A program made the position numbers and the translations under genes. Below the pieces are notes generated by a model. It ran no database searches and was not told the DNA's origin. It saw nothing but the letters and a program-made list of their open reading frames with translations. Below are positions 20,874 to 30,382 of a stretch of 64,000 nt of DNA, in pieces. The first letter of the stretch is position 1. Each line of letters begins with the position of its first letter. The DNA is from Prostheceraeus crozeri (Eukaryota; Platyhelminthes; Polycladida; Euryleptidae): positions 62,001-126,000 of the forward strand of contig CAJQUW010015614.1 in NCBI GenBank assembly GCA_907163375.1. The letters run 5' to 3'.

Positions 20874-22426
20874 TCACTTTGTTTTCCGAAACACTAAAGT
20901 TACGAGGGATTTAGTATCTTTCACATGGATACACTCTTGTAAACCATTGGTAATTTTGATAGCAATAGAGGGTATAGTTTGTTTGACGACGGGATGATAG
21001 AAAATAGATTCAAACATCTTCTCGACTATTCCATATGAAGCGTCTTTATCATGAATGAAATCACGTAAAATGTATTCTTTTTTCTCGCCAACAGAAATAG
21101 GTAAAATCAAATCACTTTGAATGTAAAGGTGTTGTTCATGTTTATCAAGTGTCATTGGTGTTTCTATACCAATCGTATGCGCAGCAGCAAACACAGTTTG
21201 TAGCATTGAAAAGCCAAAGAGTTTTTTTTCAAATTTTTACTCAATTGACATTGAATGTCATCACCCAGTTTCAGAACAACGCGTTGTTTTTCAATTGAAA
21301 ACGAAATGTGGTGTGTCTTTACATCATATTTACTTTTCATCACATGCTTCAACTTCTGTTGTATATAAGGATTTACTACATGAATGAAGCTTTCAACTGT
21401 ATGATATAGACGCGGCATTATATTGATAGCAACTTTAGATTCTTCATAAGACTGGTAAATTTTCTTGATGCGATCGCCATAGATGTCCACCCACCATTCA
21501 TCATTAACTGAATCAGCTTTAGTGTGATATTCATGAGAACCATACACCACACCGCTTCCAATAATAGGCGTATAATGTCTTACAAAATGACGCAAGGTTG
21601 GAGAGAAATAAACTGTAAGTTTGTCATTATATTTCTGAATAACCAACTTATTTTTGTCCGCCATAATTTTCTCTCCATACTTCTTACCCACAGTCTCATT
21701 CCATCGTTTTACTAACTCAATAAGTGATAAAGGTTGAACACCACGCTTTTTCAAAATGATGCGTTCTTCGCATTCTACAACATCTTCATCAAATATTTTA
21801 AATCTATAATGAAATTTGTTGATTCGAGTTGAATAAACTTTTTTAACATTTGCAGTAGCAATTGACGTTAGATGTAGTCCATGACCAAAACCAAGATGTG
21901 GATAGAATTCACTATCCAACCTCAGCGTAAGACCTTTAGTAAAAGAATGAAAGCGGAGGAACTGTCTCCCACTCCAATGATAGATAGTAAACTCATAAGC
22001 TTTCTGATTTTTATTCTTCATGATGGAAGTATTACCACTGTTGAATGCCTTAATAATTTTCTCATTCCCAAATGGCTCATAAGAATCTGATTTTATCTGA
22101 ATCCATTCATAGTTCCACTTTCCATCTGATGTTAAATTGTATGGGAACTGAAATGCATTATTCATCGTTATTCCATCATGGGTGCGAGGAGTCAATATCA
22201 TTTCTTCCAAATCATTCACATTCTGAATATTGCTATCATAGCAAATACTAGAAACGCCAACTTCCCATTCACCTTCTAAATGCAGTGGCCGATTTAATTC
22301 TACTCGATAGTCTGATGGTTTATTTTTGGGAAATTTATTCATAGAAGCATTACTGGGCAAGTAGATTAGAAACGAGTCCTTATTTTCACTTTCCATATTA
22401 TTCACATTGGAAAAATATATTAGCAT
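20874..22426 (-). CDS. Conserved Polinton virion-type protein, paralogue 1 (frame broken)
   Basis: The start at 22426 may instead be the ATG at 22396 (MESENKDSFLIYLPSNASMN). The N-terminal pattern, LPSNAS....F..N..S......L..P..L.G.WEVGV, is shared with the next gene at 23834 and, from memory, with a conserved Polinton protein thought to be a minor capsid, vertex or fibre component. The frame breaks in a T8 run (21222-21229; A8 on the coding strand): the upstream frame ends at 21164, while the remaining ~115 codons, ending FRKTK, continue in another frame to 20874. One base is missing from the homopolymer, by assembly error or mutation. Total about 515 codons. The role is inferred. Confidence 0.8.
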
Positions 22427-22435
22427 ACTTTTGCA

Positions 22436-23834
22436 TTAACTCTTCATTCGGAAATGGAGTGTAATACTTGTCACAGCATCTTTATGAAAAGGAATCAACG
22501 CACCAGCATCATCATAAATGGCAATATCAATTTGTGGGATGTAGTTTGATTTCAGCTTTGTATAATGCACTTTCTTGAAAGTATGCTCAGATAAAATACT
22601 GCAGCTTTTTGGCTGGTATGGTATCATTGCTAGCAATGGAGCTTCAACATCTCCCACACGTACATCTTCACCAATATTGGAATATATCTGAAAATAGTTA
22701 ATACGACGCGATAGCGACATGTCTGCGCTAGCTTTGGTTACAGTACCACTTTTAAAGATATTTTGATCAAAACCCAAAATGTCCATTAGAGTTTTATCCA
22801 TAATTAGTTCAATACCTTTTCCATTTATAGTGAGAGACAAAGTACCTTCTTTTTCAGAAAATGAAATATGTTGCTCATTAATCACTTCATTTAAATAATC
22901 TACAACCAATTTAACCGAAGTAATAATGCGAGGCATCAACACTCTTGTTTCATGTAAGAAACCACCAAAAGGCTCTACACACTTTCTGTATAAAGATACG
23001 GCCCATTCTGTATCAAATTGATTTGACCTTTCACATGGTAAATGTTGCATATCAGATTTTCCATGAACAGCTGCAGAACGATGTCGTAAGAACTGATGAA
23101 AATCTTTTGAACAAACTAATACTAGATCATCATCATTTAATTTGCTTATTGCAATATGATTAGATGATTTAATATAAGTCAATGTTGCCACTTGTTTGTC
23201 ATCAACTCGAAGGAGATAATTAAATTTCTTCAATAATGTTTCAGGAGTCATGTTTGTCTTTCTTGGCTTAATCACAATCTTCTTCACCAACGTCTTCTCA
23301 TTTCTTGGAATAAGATCTACATAATAAGCTTCCTCTCGATATATTAACTGTTTATGACCACTTATGTGGTAATTAACGTTAAAATTATCATAGCTTGTTA
23401 AGGCGCTAGCGAGGTAGCCTAAATCATTTCTTAAACTTGGACTTAAACCAACAATCCAATCTTTCTCAACTACATGATGTACATAATTATAATCATCATT
23501 GTGCGGAGTAAATTGGACAATATGTTTACACGCTTTATTCAAGAAATCATATATAAACTTTTTACATGATAAGAGATCTTTCTTTGGCCACTGTGGAATG
23601 TATACTCGGCACCCCTTTTCACATTGATAAGCAGCTGTACGCCTCATATTAATAGTCATCACCTCATGATCAAAAAGTATAGACACAGTTGCTATAAACA
23701 AGTTGAGTGACACCCACTTCCCAATTCCCATTTAGCTGTTGTGCATGATCGATGGGAGTAGAAAAGAGTGCGGCTCGATTGCTAGTAAATCTCTTTGTAG
23801 CCGCATTGCTAAGCAAAATATGATAAAACGACAT
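22436..23834 (-). CDS. Conserved Polinton virion-type protein, paralogue 2 (frame broken)
   Basis: Starts MSFYHILLSNAATKRFTSNR and includes LNGNWEVGVTQLVY, aligning with paralogue 1 (22426-20874). The first ~54 codons are in one frame; an A5 run at 23672-23676 (T5 on the coding strand) carries one base too many, and the rest continues in another frame to 22436, ending ITLHFRMKS. Paralogue 1 ends in a comparable LVTLVFRKTK. Tandem duplication of this gene is clear from the shared ends and size (~465 codons). It lies 9 bases upstream of paralogue 1, so the two were probably co-transcribed. Confidence 0.8.
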
Positions 23835-23869
23835 TTTTATATTGCTAATCTGCAACTTTGCATAACATC

Positions 23870-24226
23870 ATGAAGACTTGGATTTTGGACTCTCTACAAT
23901 ATATCAGAGTTGATCGTGATGGAAACGTACATTTCAAAAATTCTCATGGTCATACATCAAGAGGAATTACATTAACATGGCGACAATTTGTCAACCTCAA
24001 TGATATCATGAGGGATTTGGAATATTTTTAAACATTAAGATTCATCTCCTTGGGTGATCAAGTTTGGCTTCAACATTACAGAAATGAAATTCAAATCTAC
24101 CATTCTCATTCCGCAAACTGTTTCTCATTTCGCAAATACAATTGGGAGAAGTATAGAAGATACATACATCGCTCCATCATGACATTTATTCGTCGTGAGT
24201 TCATCGCCCTACTATGCAAATCTTAA
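23870..24226 (+). pseudogene. Degenerate upstream copy of the 24249 gene
   Basis: The ATG at 23870 opens MKTWILDSLQYIRVDRDGNV, similar along its length to the protein starting at 24249 (MSWKLDSLQRIETDHDRNVY). A TAA at 24029-24031 interrupts after 53 codons where the other copy has TAT (Tyr). The same frame then stays open to a stop at 24224-24226 with matching residues (WEKYRRYIHRSI versus WEKYKRKVHRSI). It is a tandem duplicate with a single nonsense change. Confidence 0.8.
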
Positions 24227-24248
24227 TCAGATATGATTACCACGCACC

Positions 24249-24899
24249 ATGAGTTGGAAATTAGATTCCCTACAACGTATTGAAACGGATCATGATCGAA
24301 ACGTCTATTTCAAAGATTCAACTGGAAATGTGAGAAGAGAGTTTGTTTTATCTTATCGTCATTTTCAATCTCTACATCATATCATGAAGGACTTGAAATA
24401 CTTCTATATGAAAAGACATTCACGTATTGGAAATCGCATCTGGCTGCGCGTCAACAATCGGCGAATTCAACTCTATCATTCCCAACTTCATACTAACTTC
24501 ACATTTCATCAAGGTAGTTGGGAAAAGTATAAAAGGAAGGTACATCGCTCAATTTACTCATTCTTTCATCATGAAGCGCCATCGCTACACCATCGTCAAC
24601 ATTCTCCGTCGCTTCAGACTCTACACCAAAATCGATCTCACAACATTACGCCAACAGCTTCCAAACAGCAAGTATTACCCGGGCCGTCCTCAAATGTTAG
24701 TGGTGAAGATGAACAATTCACGGAATCTTCAACTCTTCCCAAATGGGACTGTACAGATTCTCGGCGCCCTTTCTCATTCATCGGCGCAGTCAATGCGCTT
24801 AGAGTTACAGAGACTACTACGTCGGATATGGAAGAGGGAGAGGTGTGTGATGTCGAATCTGACTGTGGACAATATGGTGATCTCTACTCAATTGAGTGA
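24249..24899 (+). CDS. Polinton duplicated small protein, possibly PC4-like
   Basis: The intact member of a tandem pair (see 23870-24226). The conserved part is the first ~112 residues: LDSLQ.I..D.D.NV.FK...G...R...L..R.F..L..IM.DL, then IWL......I.LYHS.....F.F....WEKY...VHRSI. These two halves look alike, and each has the strand-rich "V.F/I.L ... W/F" rhythm of PC4-type transcription cofactors, but that comparison is by eye only. After residue ~112 the frame overlaps the TBP-like gene in another frame and is Ser/Thr/Pro-rich, possibly a chance extension. Position beside a TBP-like gene makes a transcription role attractive but unproven. Confidence 0.6.
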   Translation: MSWKLDSLQRIETDHDRNVYFKDSTGNVRREFVLSYRHFQSLHHIMKDLKYFYMKRHSRIGNRIWLRVNNRRIQLYHSQLHTNFTFHQGSWEKYKRKVHRSIYSFFHHEAPSLHHRQHSPSLQTLHQNRSHNITPTASKQQVLPGPSSNVSGEDEQFTESSTLPKWDCTDSRRPFSFIGAVNALRVTETTTSDMEEGEVCDVESDCGQYGDLYSIE

Positions 24900-25116
24900 C
24901 AGTCTATCATTTTTGAAGATTCGTACCAGCAGTTACAGTTTGTGTTATGAACCCGAACTTTTTCCTGCAGCTCTCATTAGTTGTTGGTTGCCTGTGCATG
25001 TGGCAATCTTTCATAATAGTAAAGTGATCATTACTGGACTAAAATCTCATGAACAAGCAAATATGATCCTAGACTATCTCATTGAGTATGTACGTACCCA
25101 GCGGATTGTAAAATAA
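24571..25116 (+). CDS. TBP-like (TATA-binding-protein fold) Polinton protein
   Basis: From the ATG at 24571 (MKRHRYTIVNILRRF) the frame encodes 181 aa covering both direct repeats of the TBP core. Repeat 1 has KIDLTTLR...N..YYPGR, LVVKM, then LFPNGTVQILGALS followed by an Arg/Leu helix. Repeat 2 has DNMV.ST, YEPELFPAALISCWLP, VAIFHNSKVIITGLKS and a final helix. YEPELFP and the [I/L]F...K.[V/I].TG.K pattern are hallmark TBP positions. The DNA-intercalating phenylalanines are only partly kept. The open frame extends upstream to 24427, overlapping the previous gene; the chosen start avoids that. The likely role is selecting the element's own TATA promoters. Confidence 0.85.
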   Translation: MKRHRYTIVNILRRFRLYTKIDLTTLRQQLPNSKYYPGRPQMLVVKMNNSRNLQLFPNGTVQILGALSHSSAQSMRLELQRLLRRIWKRERCVMSNLTVDNMVISTQLSDSLSFLKIRTSSYSLCYEPELFPAALISCWLPVHVAIFHNSKVIITGLKSHEQANMILDYLIEYVRTQRIVK

Positions 25117-25147
25117 AAAACAATTTTTCCAACATGATGTTTTTATT
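25112..25147. terminator. Convergent poly(A) signals, TBP-like and protease genes
   Basis: AATAAA on the plus strand at 25112-25117 overlaps the TBP-like stop codon, and TTTATT at 25142-25147 gives AATAAA on the minus strand, overlapping the protease stop. The two transcript ends overlap by about 30 bases. Confidence 0.7.
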
Positions 25148-25604
25148 TCAAATCATGATAGAACTTACAAATCATTTTTTCATTAGAGGATGGATTACAT
25201 GAAAAGTTTTGAATAACAGATGCAAATCGAGATACATGTAAACGTTTTAAGATGAAGTACAGTACAAAAGCACCACACGTTGATGAAAGTGGATGTTGTA
25301 GTATGCGTTCATTTCGCTGATATTGACGCGTATGTTTTCTCAACCACTGCTGTGTTGGTATATTTGGAGGTTGAGCAAGAGAGTCAAATAGTTCACCACG
25401 TCGGTCTTCTCCAATAAAGATCGCTTTCCAATGCTCACCGCCTAAATTCTGTGAATGAGTGTTTAGCACAATAAAGATGGGATAGTGATTTACTGCAGGT
25501 GGTAAGGTATCGAGTGAATAGACATTATCGAAAGCTTTCAACGTCGCTTCGTCTGCATTACGCTGCACTTTAGTCTTAATATCGTCAGCAGTCAACCAAC
25601 TCAT
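25143..25604 (-). CDS. Adenain-like cysteine protease (capsid maturation)
   Basis: A 153-aa C5-type protease that would process virion proteins. Catalytic pattern: His58 in GGEHW, Asp74 in LFDSL, Gln103 in ILQHPLSSTCG and Cys110 in STCGAF, the adenovirus-protease order with Q a few residues before C. The length suits Polinton proteases. The ATG overlaps the capsid stop as TAATG (25602-25606), suggesting translation coupled to the capsid gene. Frame intact. Confidence 0.92.
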   Translation of the reverse strand: MSWLTADDIKTKVQRNADEATLKAFDNVYSLDTLPPAVNHYPIFIVLNTHSQNLGGEHWKAIFIGEDRRGELFDSLAQPPNIPTQQWLRKHTRQYQRNERILQHPLSSTCGAFVLYFILKRLHVSRFASVIQNFSCNPSSNEKMICKFYHDLK

Positions 25605-26870
25605 TAACGATTATACTGAAGAATCACGTCACGATACTTTGTAATTTCAATATTTGAATCGAAGACTGCATAAATTAATACATTGATCGTCTCAGGTAGT
25701 GTTCTTTTGAACGTCAAATCCAAACGAATATTATGAGGCACGTTCGCTTGACGATAGGGTGCACTAATATCGCTGTCAGCAGTCAAATCAAATGCATAAA
25801 TAGTATATCCACTCTTAAACTCTTTCATAGTCAGTCCGTTGGTATCATCCGTATTGTAAAAGCCAAAGACATCCATAAAATCAACATAACTGCGCATAAA
25901 TTGATCCGAAGCAAAATCTGGTTTGTAGGGTGGACCAGGATGACTCACACCATTAACACGTAAAGCAATTTCACTTAACTGATTGTGTTTAAAATTGAAA
26001 GGATTCTTCTTTATATTACCATTAAATGCATCATTTTCAACCATTGCCACCATGAGGAGCTTCGGTGCTTCCGATGGAAAGAGGCCATCTTTCATGAAAC
26101 TCTTTTGATCTTTCGGAATTGTAAAGGTGAGAAGCTTTGTATGCTGAACGGGGTAAATGGCATTTTGGCGGTTAAGACCTTCAGCATGCCCTCTAATGAC
26201 ACTTGGATTCGGTACTACTCGACGAATGTAAAGTGCAATATCTTCCACATGAATTCTAAAATTGTCAACTTTAGCAAATGCATTCAGCGCAAATTCAGGC
26301 TTATTCAATGTCAGCTTGAGTCGCATGCTGGTATTACAGAGTAAAAACTTTGACTGTCTAAAGAAGTCTAAATTCAGCGGACCATATAGCTGACATACTC
26401 TACTATCTTTAATCATAGCAGATCGCTTTACAAAGCCACTGTTTGTTTCAACATCAAATTTTCCTGCTTCATCTCTGTACCATCCCATGGCTTCCATATG
26501 ACTTTTTTGTGCTGCTGGATGAAACTGTGATACATGATTGAAATATGATTTATAGGGATAATCGCTTTGACCACCTTCCACCTGCTGCTCTCCAATCGTT
26601 AGAGAAACATCGCGAAGTAATGTAGTCAATGGTAAATTGTTCAGTCCAACTTTATGTGCATCGTCAATCTGCTTGCTGAATTCTAAACCTCAAATCAAGC
26701 ATCGCATAACTCAAATCTATGTAGTCATCACTACCACCAGGAATAACAAATTCAATGGGGCCAGCATTCTCAGCTGTTCGAGGATGATAATCTACAATAC
26801 TTGAACTAAGAATATCTGTCTGTATGGCTTGTTGATCGAACAAACAAAAACCGGAAGTTTTACACTCCAT
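25604..26870 (-). CDS. Major capsid protein, double jelly-roll type (frame broken)
   Basis: Forms the icosahedral shell. The N-terminal 68 codons (26870-26664; FCLFDQQAIQTDIL, EFVIPGGSDDYIDLSYAML) are in one frame and the remaining ~345 in another. One extra base near 26661-26667 separates them. The long part has the conserved Polinton capsid stretches VEDIALYIRRVVPNPS, YPVQHTKLLTFTIP, VENDAFNGNIKKNPFNFKH, GYTIYAFDLTAD and LPETINVLIYAVFDSNIEI, which match invertebrate proteins labelled F54H12.2-like. Total about 420 codons. It is preceded 2 bases upstream by the core-like gene and followed by the protease with a TAATG overlap. Confidence 0.92.
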
Positions 26871-26872
26871 GA

Positions 26873-27334
26873 TTAGAAGTTATAGCAGCGTCGTCGTTTA
26901 GCGCCTGATGAATGATTAGAGCCTCTGCGACGTTTGCGTGAATGCCTTTTGACTGAAGATCGCACCTTACCAGCTCCGCGATGTTTCCTCCTTCCTTTTC
27001 TCATTCGTTTAGGTGATTTCTTTCCTTGAGTAACACCAGCAATGGTCTGCTTCAATGTTTTTAAACCGCGTTCCTTCCCACGATTCAACAAACTGCTCTT
27101 AAAACTTCTACCTCTGGAAAGATCACTAGCAACATCACCAGCAAAGCCAACGGCATTACTTAAAACATTTCGTTTTAAAGATCTACCGACATTGGATATG
27201 AGAGGTGCTACAACAGATTTCAGTGCACCAAGTATGCTACCTCCACGTTGGCGGCGAGCACCGATGTAAATTTGTCCTCCACCACTTACGTAGAGGGTCG
27301 TGAATAAAATGAGGCAGTTGGATTCATAGCTCAA
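26873..27334 (-). CDS. Basic core-like virion protein
   Basis: A 153-aa protein: residues ~20-50 contain GGGQIYIGARRQRGGSILGA followed by a hydrophobic helix (LKSVVAPLI), and the C-terminal half is extremely Arg/Lys-rich (MRKGRRKHRGAG, KRHSRKRRRG). This resembles adenovirus-type core or maturation peptides (pX/pVI-like) found in adintoviruses. A GRR/RGG-rich segment could be a protease site, which would fit the nearby adenain gene. The first ~17 residues look unlike the rest and the true start may be internal or spliced (GTAAGT at the start of the conserved part). It ends 2 bases before the capsid ATG. Confidence 0.75.
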   Translation of the reverse strand: MSYESNCLILFTTLYVSGGGQIYIGARRQRGGSILGALKSVVAPLISNVGRSLKRNVLSNAVGFAGDVASDLSRGRSFKSSLLNRGKERGLKTLKQTIAGVTQGKKSPKRMRKGRRKHRGAGKVRSSVKRHSRKRRRGSNHSSGAKRRRCYNF

Positions 27335-27368
27335 ACCCTAAACATTGTTAGTTACAACTTTGCATGAA

Positions 27369-28635
27369 TCACTGTCGATCACTTAGATGAAAGATGTCGG
27401 CACGACGCATCCAAGAGTTCATACTTGAAGGATAACCAGTCCATTTAACAAGACACCATTCTTCACCTTGCCGTTTTTTACATCGAATGATTGACTCTAC
27501 CAAATATGTTTCACTTTCAGTGACTACCTCAATCTCATCGCGGTAAAAGCTACCCTCAATTTCTTCATTATCGTAATCTTTCAACTTGTAGGTGGTCGGA
27601 GAGTCTTTTTGATTAATCCTTGATACTGTAAATACCTCCTCTGTCCAATTCGGGAGGTACCCTTTAGCAAAAACACTTTTCACTTTTGAGATACGAACTT
27701 TATCGCCAATTTTCACATCACTTTTCACATGAGTGCGTTTACGTTGGAATGATTCGCGCACTTTATCTACATTGTCAGCATTTACATCTACTGGTCTGAG
27801 TCCAATAGAACGATGGATAGAGTGATTGTAGGCATGGAGTGTATCTTGTAGAACCTTTGTCCAATTTTGTGTCAAGTTGGCAGTAAAATGTCGCCACAAA
27901 CGATTTTTTAATATGCGATTAAAACGTTCAACGAGTGCAGCTTTATAAGCGCTCTTTACACTAAACAACTCAATGTCATGCCTCTCAAATAATCTTGTCA
28001 CATGCTGATTTTCAAACTCTTTTCCTTGATCACTCTGAATTCTTTTTGGAATGCGACCTTCTCGAAAAATTGTTTGGAATGCTTTTGCTACTCCTTTCCC
28101 TTCTTTAGTTTTTAAAGGTTGAGCCCACGCATAACGCGAGAAAATATCAATGACGGTTAAAATAAAATTATTGCCCGAGTTATGTTTTGAAATGGAGGCA
28201 ACATCGCACAAATCTGCTTGCCACTGTTCATCGATGTCATGAACAATATAATGGCGGGTGCGGTACTTCTTTTTCGCTTGTTTGTGGAGTGTATAGGTAG
28301 CCTGACCCTTTAACCATCGTTTCACTTGTGATTGTGGAAGACCACTCGCTTTTGATAATTTCTTGATAGATGCAAATCCTGCCGGATGTTTTTACATCAT
28401 AATAGATTGACTTCAAACGTTCAGTCGATGACGGCTGACTCTTTTTCCTCCTTCTCATCTTTTTTTTTCTTGCCTTTCTACATTTACAACAACTGCAGCA
28501 TTTAGCTTTAGCGGTTTTGCGATCGTGTTCACATTGCTTAGGGGTTTCATTATGAGAGCTGGCGCAGCAAGTGCAAGTGACAACGACATTCACCTCTGGC
28601 GGCTCATTACATGGCAAGCAACACATCTGCTTCAT
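27369..28635 (-). CDS. Retroviral-type integrase with chromodomain (N-terminal frame break)
   Basis: Inserts the element and generates the 6-bp duplication. The 318-aa downstream frame (from 28325) has Asp38 (WQADLCDV), Asp99 (QSDQGKEF) and Glu133 (ALVERFNR), 33 residues between the last two. A chromodomain follows at ~268-312 (VESIIRCKKR, WCLVKWTGYPSSMNSW). Upstream, a frame starting at 28635 supplies a Cys-rich stretch (CTCCASSHN, CCSCCKCRK) and Lys/Arg-rich sequence up to LKSIYYDVK. The two frames meet at a T5 run (28389-28393) with one base too many. All three catalytic residues are intact. Confidence 0.93.
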
Positions 28636-28636
28636 A

Positions 28637-29329
28637 TTAATAGTCTGAGAACATGTATTTCCTAGGAGGAGCTGTTTTACGTTTTCCTTTTACCAGTTTT
28701 AGTGGCGATACAGATCTACGTCGAGTTCTTCCCCTTGTTTGCTTAGTGAGTGTGGGAGGGGATGTAGCAGGTGACGTCTTAAACCAATTTGTTGGCATTT
28801 TCATCGCCTGAAGCATTGGAGTAGTAGCCACTGTTGAATCAAGTTCTTTCAATGTCTCATTATTTAAAGCAAATTTTGGCACATTATGCTTTTTCAATAG
28901 TTTAAGAAAGTATGACCAACCAGGTGGAACATAGCCCTGACGGCGCTTTCTACGTGTCGCATACTGAATCAAGTCTTCATAACGTGAAGCATCAATCACT
29001 TTATTTTCATCTGTAATGATTTCTCCTCTATCATTTACATTGAGATGGGGTTCAATACTGTTGAAAAGAGATATGGCATGTGCGCGAGATGCTAAAGGTG
29101 TAGCAGTCGATACAGAGTCACGCATCTTATTCTTCAAGTTTTTCAATTGCTCAACAGTTTCCGATTGTAATAATACAGCACGATGTGGATCTTTGATGTG
29201 AACATTTTGCTGATAATCTATTTCTTTCCTATACATTTGATTTACAAGAGGTTGCTTTACTTGCTGCATGGCAGTCAATTGTACATATTCATCCTGAGGA
29301 ATAACAATCATGCGAGAATAAGAACTCAT
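28637..29329 (-). CDS. Conserved Polinton virion-type protein, 230 aa
   Basis: Begins SSYSRMIVIPQDEYVQL, a start I associate with a conserved but uncharacterised Polinton protein found beside the ATPase. The central part has predicted helices and a basic stretch ATRRKRRQGYVPPGWSYFLK; the C-terminus is Arg/Lys/Ser/Pro-rich (RGRTRRRSVSPLKL). This suits a nucleic-acid-contacting virion protein. The ATG overlaps the ATPase stop as ATGA (29326-29329). Frame intact. Confidence 0.75.
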   Translation of the reverse strand: MSSYSRMIVIPQDEYVQLTAMQQVKQPLVNQMYRKEIDYQQNVHIKDPHRAVLLQSETVEQLKNLKNKMRDSVSTATPLASRAHAISLFNSIEPHLNVNDRGEIITDENKVIDASRYEDLIQYATRRKRRQGYVPPGWSYFLKLLKKHNVPKFALNNETLKELDSTVATTPMLQAMKMPTNWFKTSPATSPPTLTKQTRGRTRRRSVSPLKLVKGKRKTAPPRKYMFSDY

Positions 29330-29991
29330 AGTTTGTAGATAATCATGGGAGTTTTCAAAATATCACTTCGAAATCTAAATTCTTCCGGACACTCTTGCGT
29401 AAAGTCAATGAATAAGTAACCGTATGGTTTTTCAGTAGCTGCTTGAAAAATTTCAATTAAAGCTTTTGATCCTCTGGGTGCAACTTGTCGCGCTAAAATT
29501 TCAAATTGACTTTTATCTCGCGGATTCTTGAAAATAGCATAATAGTGTGTATTCAGGTTTCGTGTACGAGCTTCTTTTCCATCAGGAAACAAATTTTGTG
29601 TAATATAGATGATAAAACACCTTTTATGGTGTGCTGCGCGAGTGAACATATCTGTAACATCTTTTGAATTCTTACTTTCTTTTAATAAATCATCCAATAC
29701 AACAACATCATTAGACTGAAGTTTATCCACTGGAATAATTCCTTCATGTCGAATAAAGTTGCGACTTTGCAATTCCTGAAACAGCGACGGTTGATAAATA
29801 CCATAACACCAAATCACTCGATTGATAGGTTCCTTAAACAACTCCCTTCTTTTATCCAATAAATTCAGCGTGAAAACAGTTTTACCTGCATGAGATGGAC
29901 CTGATACAGTCAGAACTTTATCACATTGAAGTCTGAAATCCATTTTATTACTTTGAGACTCAACATTTGCATAATTAACGCTTAGAGCCAA
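29326..29991 (-). CDS. Genome-packaging ATPase (A32/FtsK-HerA type)
   Basis: Pumps the genome into capsids. The 221-aa protein has Walker A GPSHAGKT (31-38), Walker B DVVVLDD (95-101) and an arginine-containing ITQNLFPDGKEARTRNL segment typical of A32-like ATPases of Polintons, virophages and adintoviruses. Frame intact. It overlaps the upstream basic protein gene by 17 nt and the downstream gene by ATGA. Confidence 0.94.
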   Translation of the reverse strand: MALSVNYANVESQSNKMDFRLQCDKVLTVSGPSHAGKTVFTLNLLDKRRELFKEPINRVIWCYGIYQPSLFQELQSRNFIRHEGIIPVDKLQSNDVVVLDDLLKESKNSKDVTDMFTRAAHHKRCFIIYITQNLFPDGKEARTRNLNTHYYAIFKNPRDKSQFEILARQVAPRGSKALIEIFQAATEKPYGYLFIDFTQECPEEFRFRSDILKTPMIIYKL

Positions 29992-30331
29992 AGATATTTC
30001 CCAATAGGTTGCCCACGGCAGGAGCTATCATTGGAAGTATTGCTGAAAGGAAACCGCCCTTTTGTGTTAGAGTTTTCCTCTTTCTTTGAAGGGCGACTTT
30101 AGGATTGGAGATGAAACGCAATTTCGTAGCATATCGCTTAAGTAACTTTCGTTGTTTTGGCGCTAATTTCTTCGTCCTCAACTTCCTCACATGAGAAATA
30201 ATTTCACAAATGAATTTATCGTTAGCATGTCGTATAGCATTGTATCGCTGATTTGCTTTCATTCGTCGGAGAGCTTGAATGGCTGAAGAAAACTTTTGAC
30301 TTTTACGTTTCGTCATTTTACGTTTCGCCAT
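29975..30331 (-). CDS. Small basic protein with C-terminal hydrophobic segment
   Basis: A 118-aa protein: the first ~90 residues are Lys/Arg-rich and helical (KRKMTKRKSQKF, LRRMKANQRYN), and the end is KGGFLSAILPMIAPAVGNLL followed by GNIFG. That Gly/Ala-rich hydrophobic tail resembles the GGSILGAL...VAPLI segment of the 26873 gene, so both may be membrane-active or core peptides. It overlaps the ATPase start by 17 nt. A similar small gene upstream of the ATPase is common in Polintons (from memory). Confidence 0.7.
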   Translation of the reverse strand: MAKRKMTKRKSQKFSSAIQALRRMKANQRYNAIRHANDKFICEIISHVRKLRTKKLAPKQRKLLKRYATKLRFISNPKVALQRKRKTLTQKGGFLSAILPMIAPAVGNLLGNIFGSKR

Positions 30332-30382
30332 TTTCCGTGTTAGTCTTTGCTAAAACCTATCTTTACCACATTTGCATAGGTA

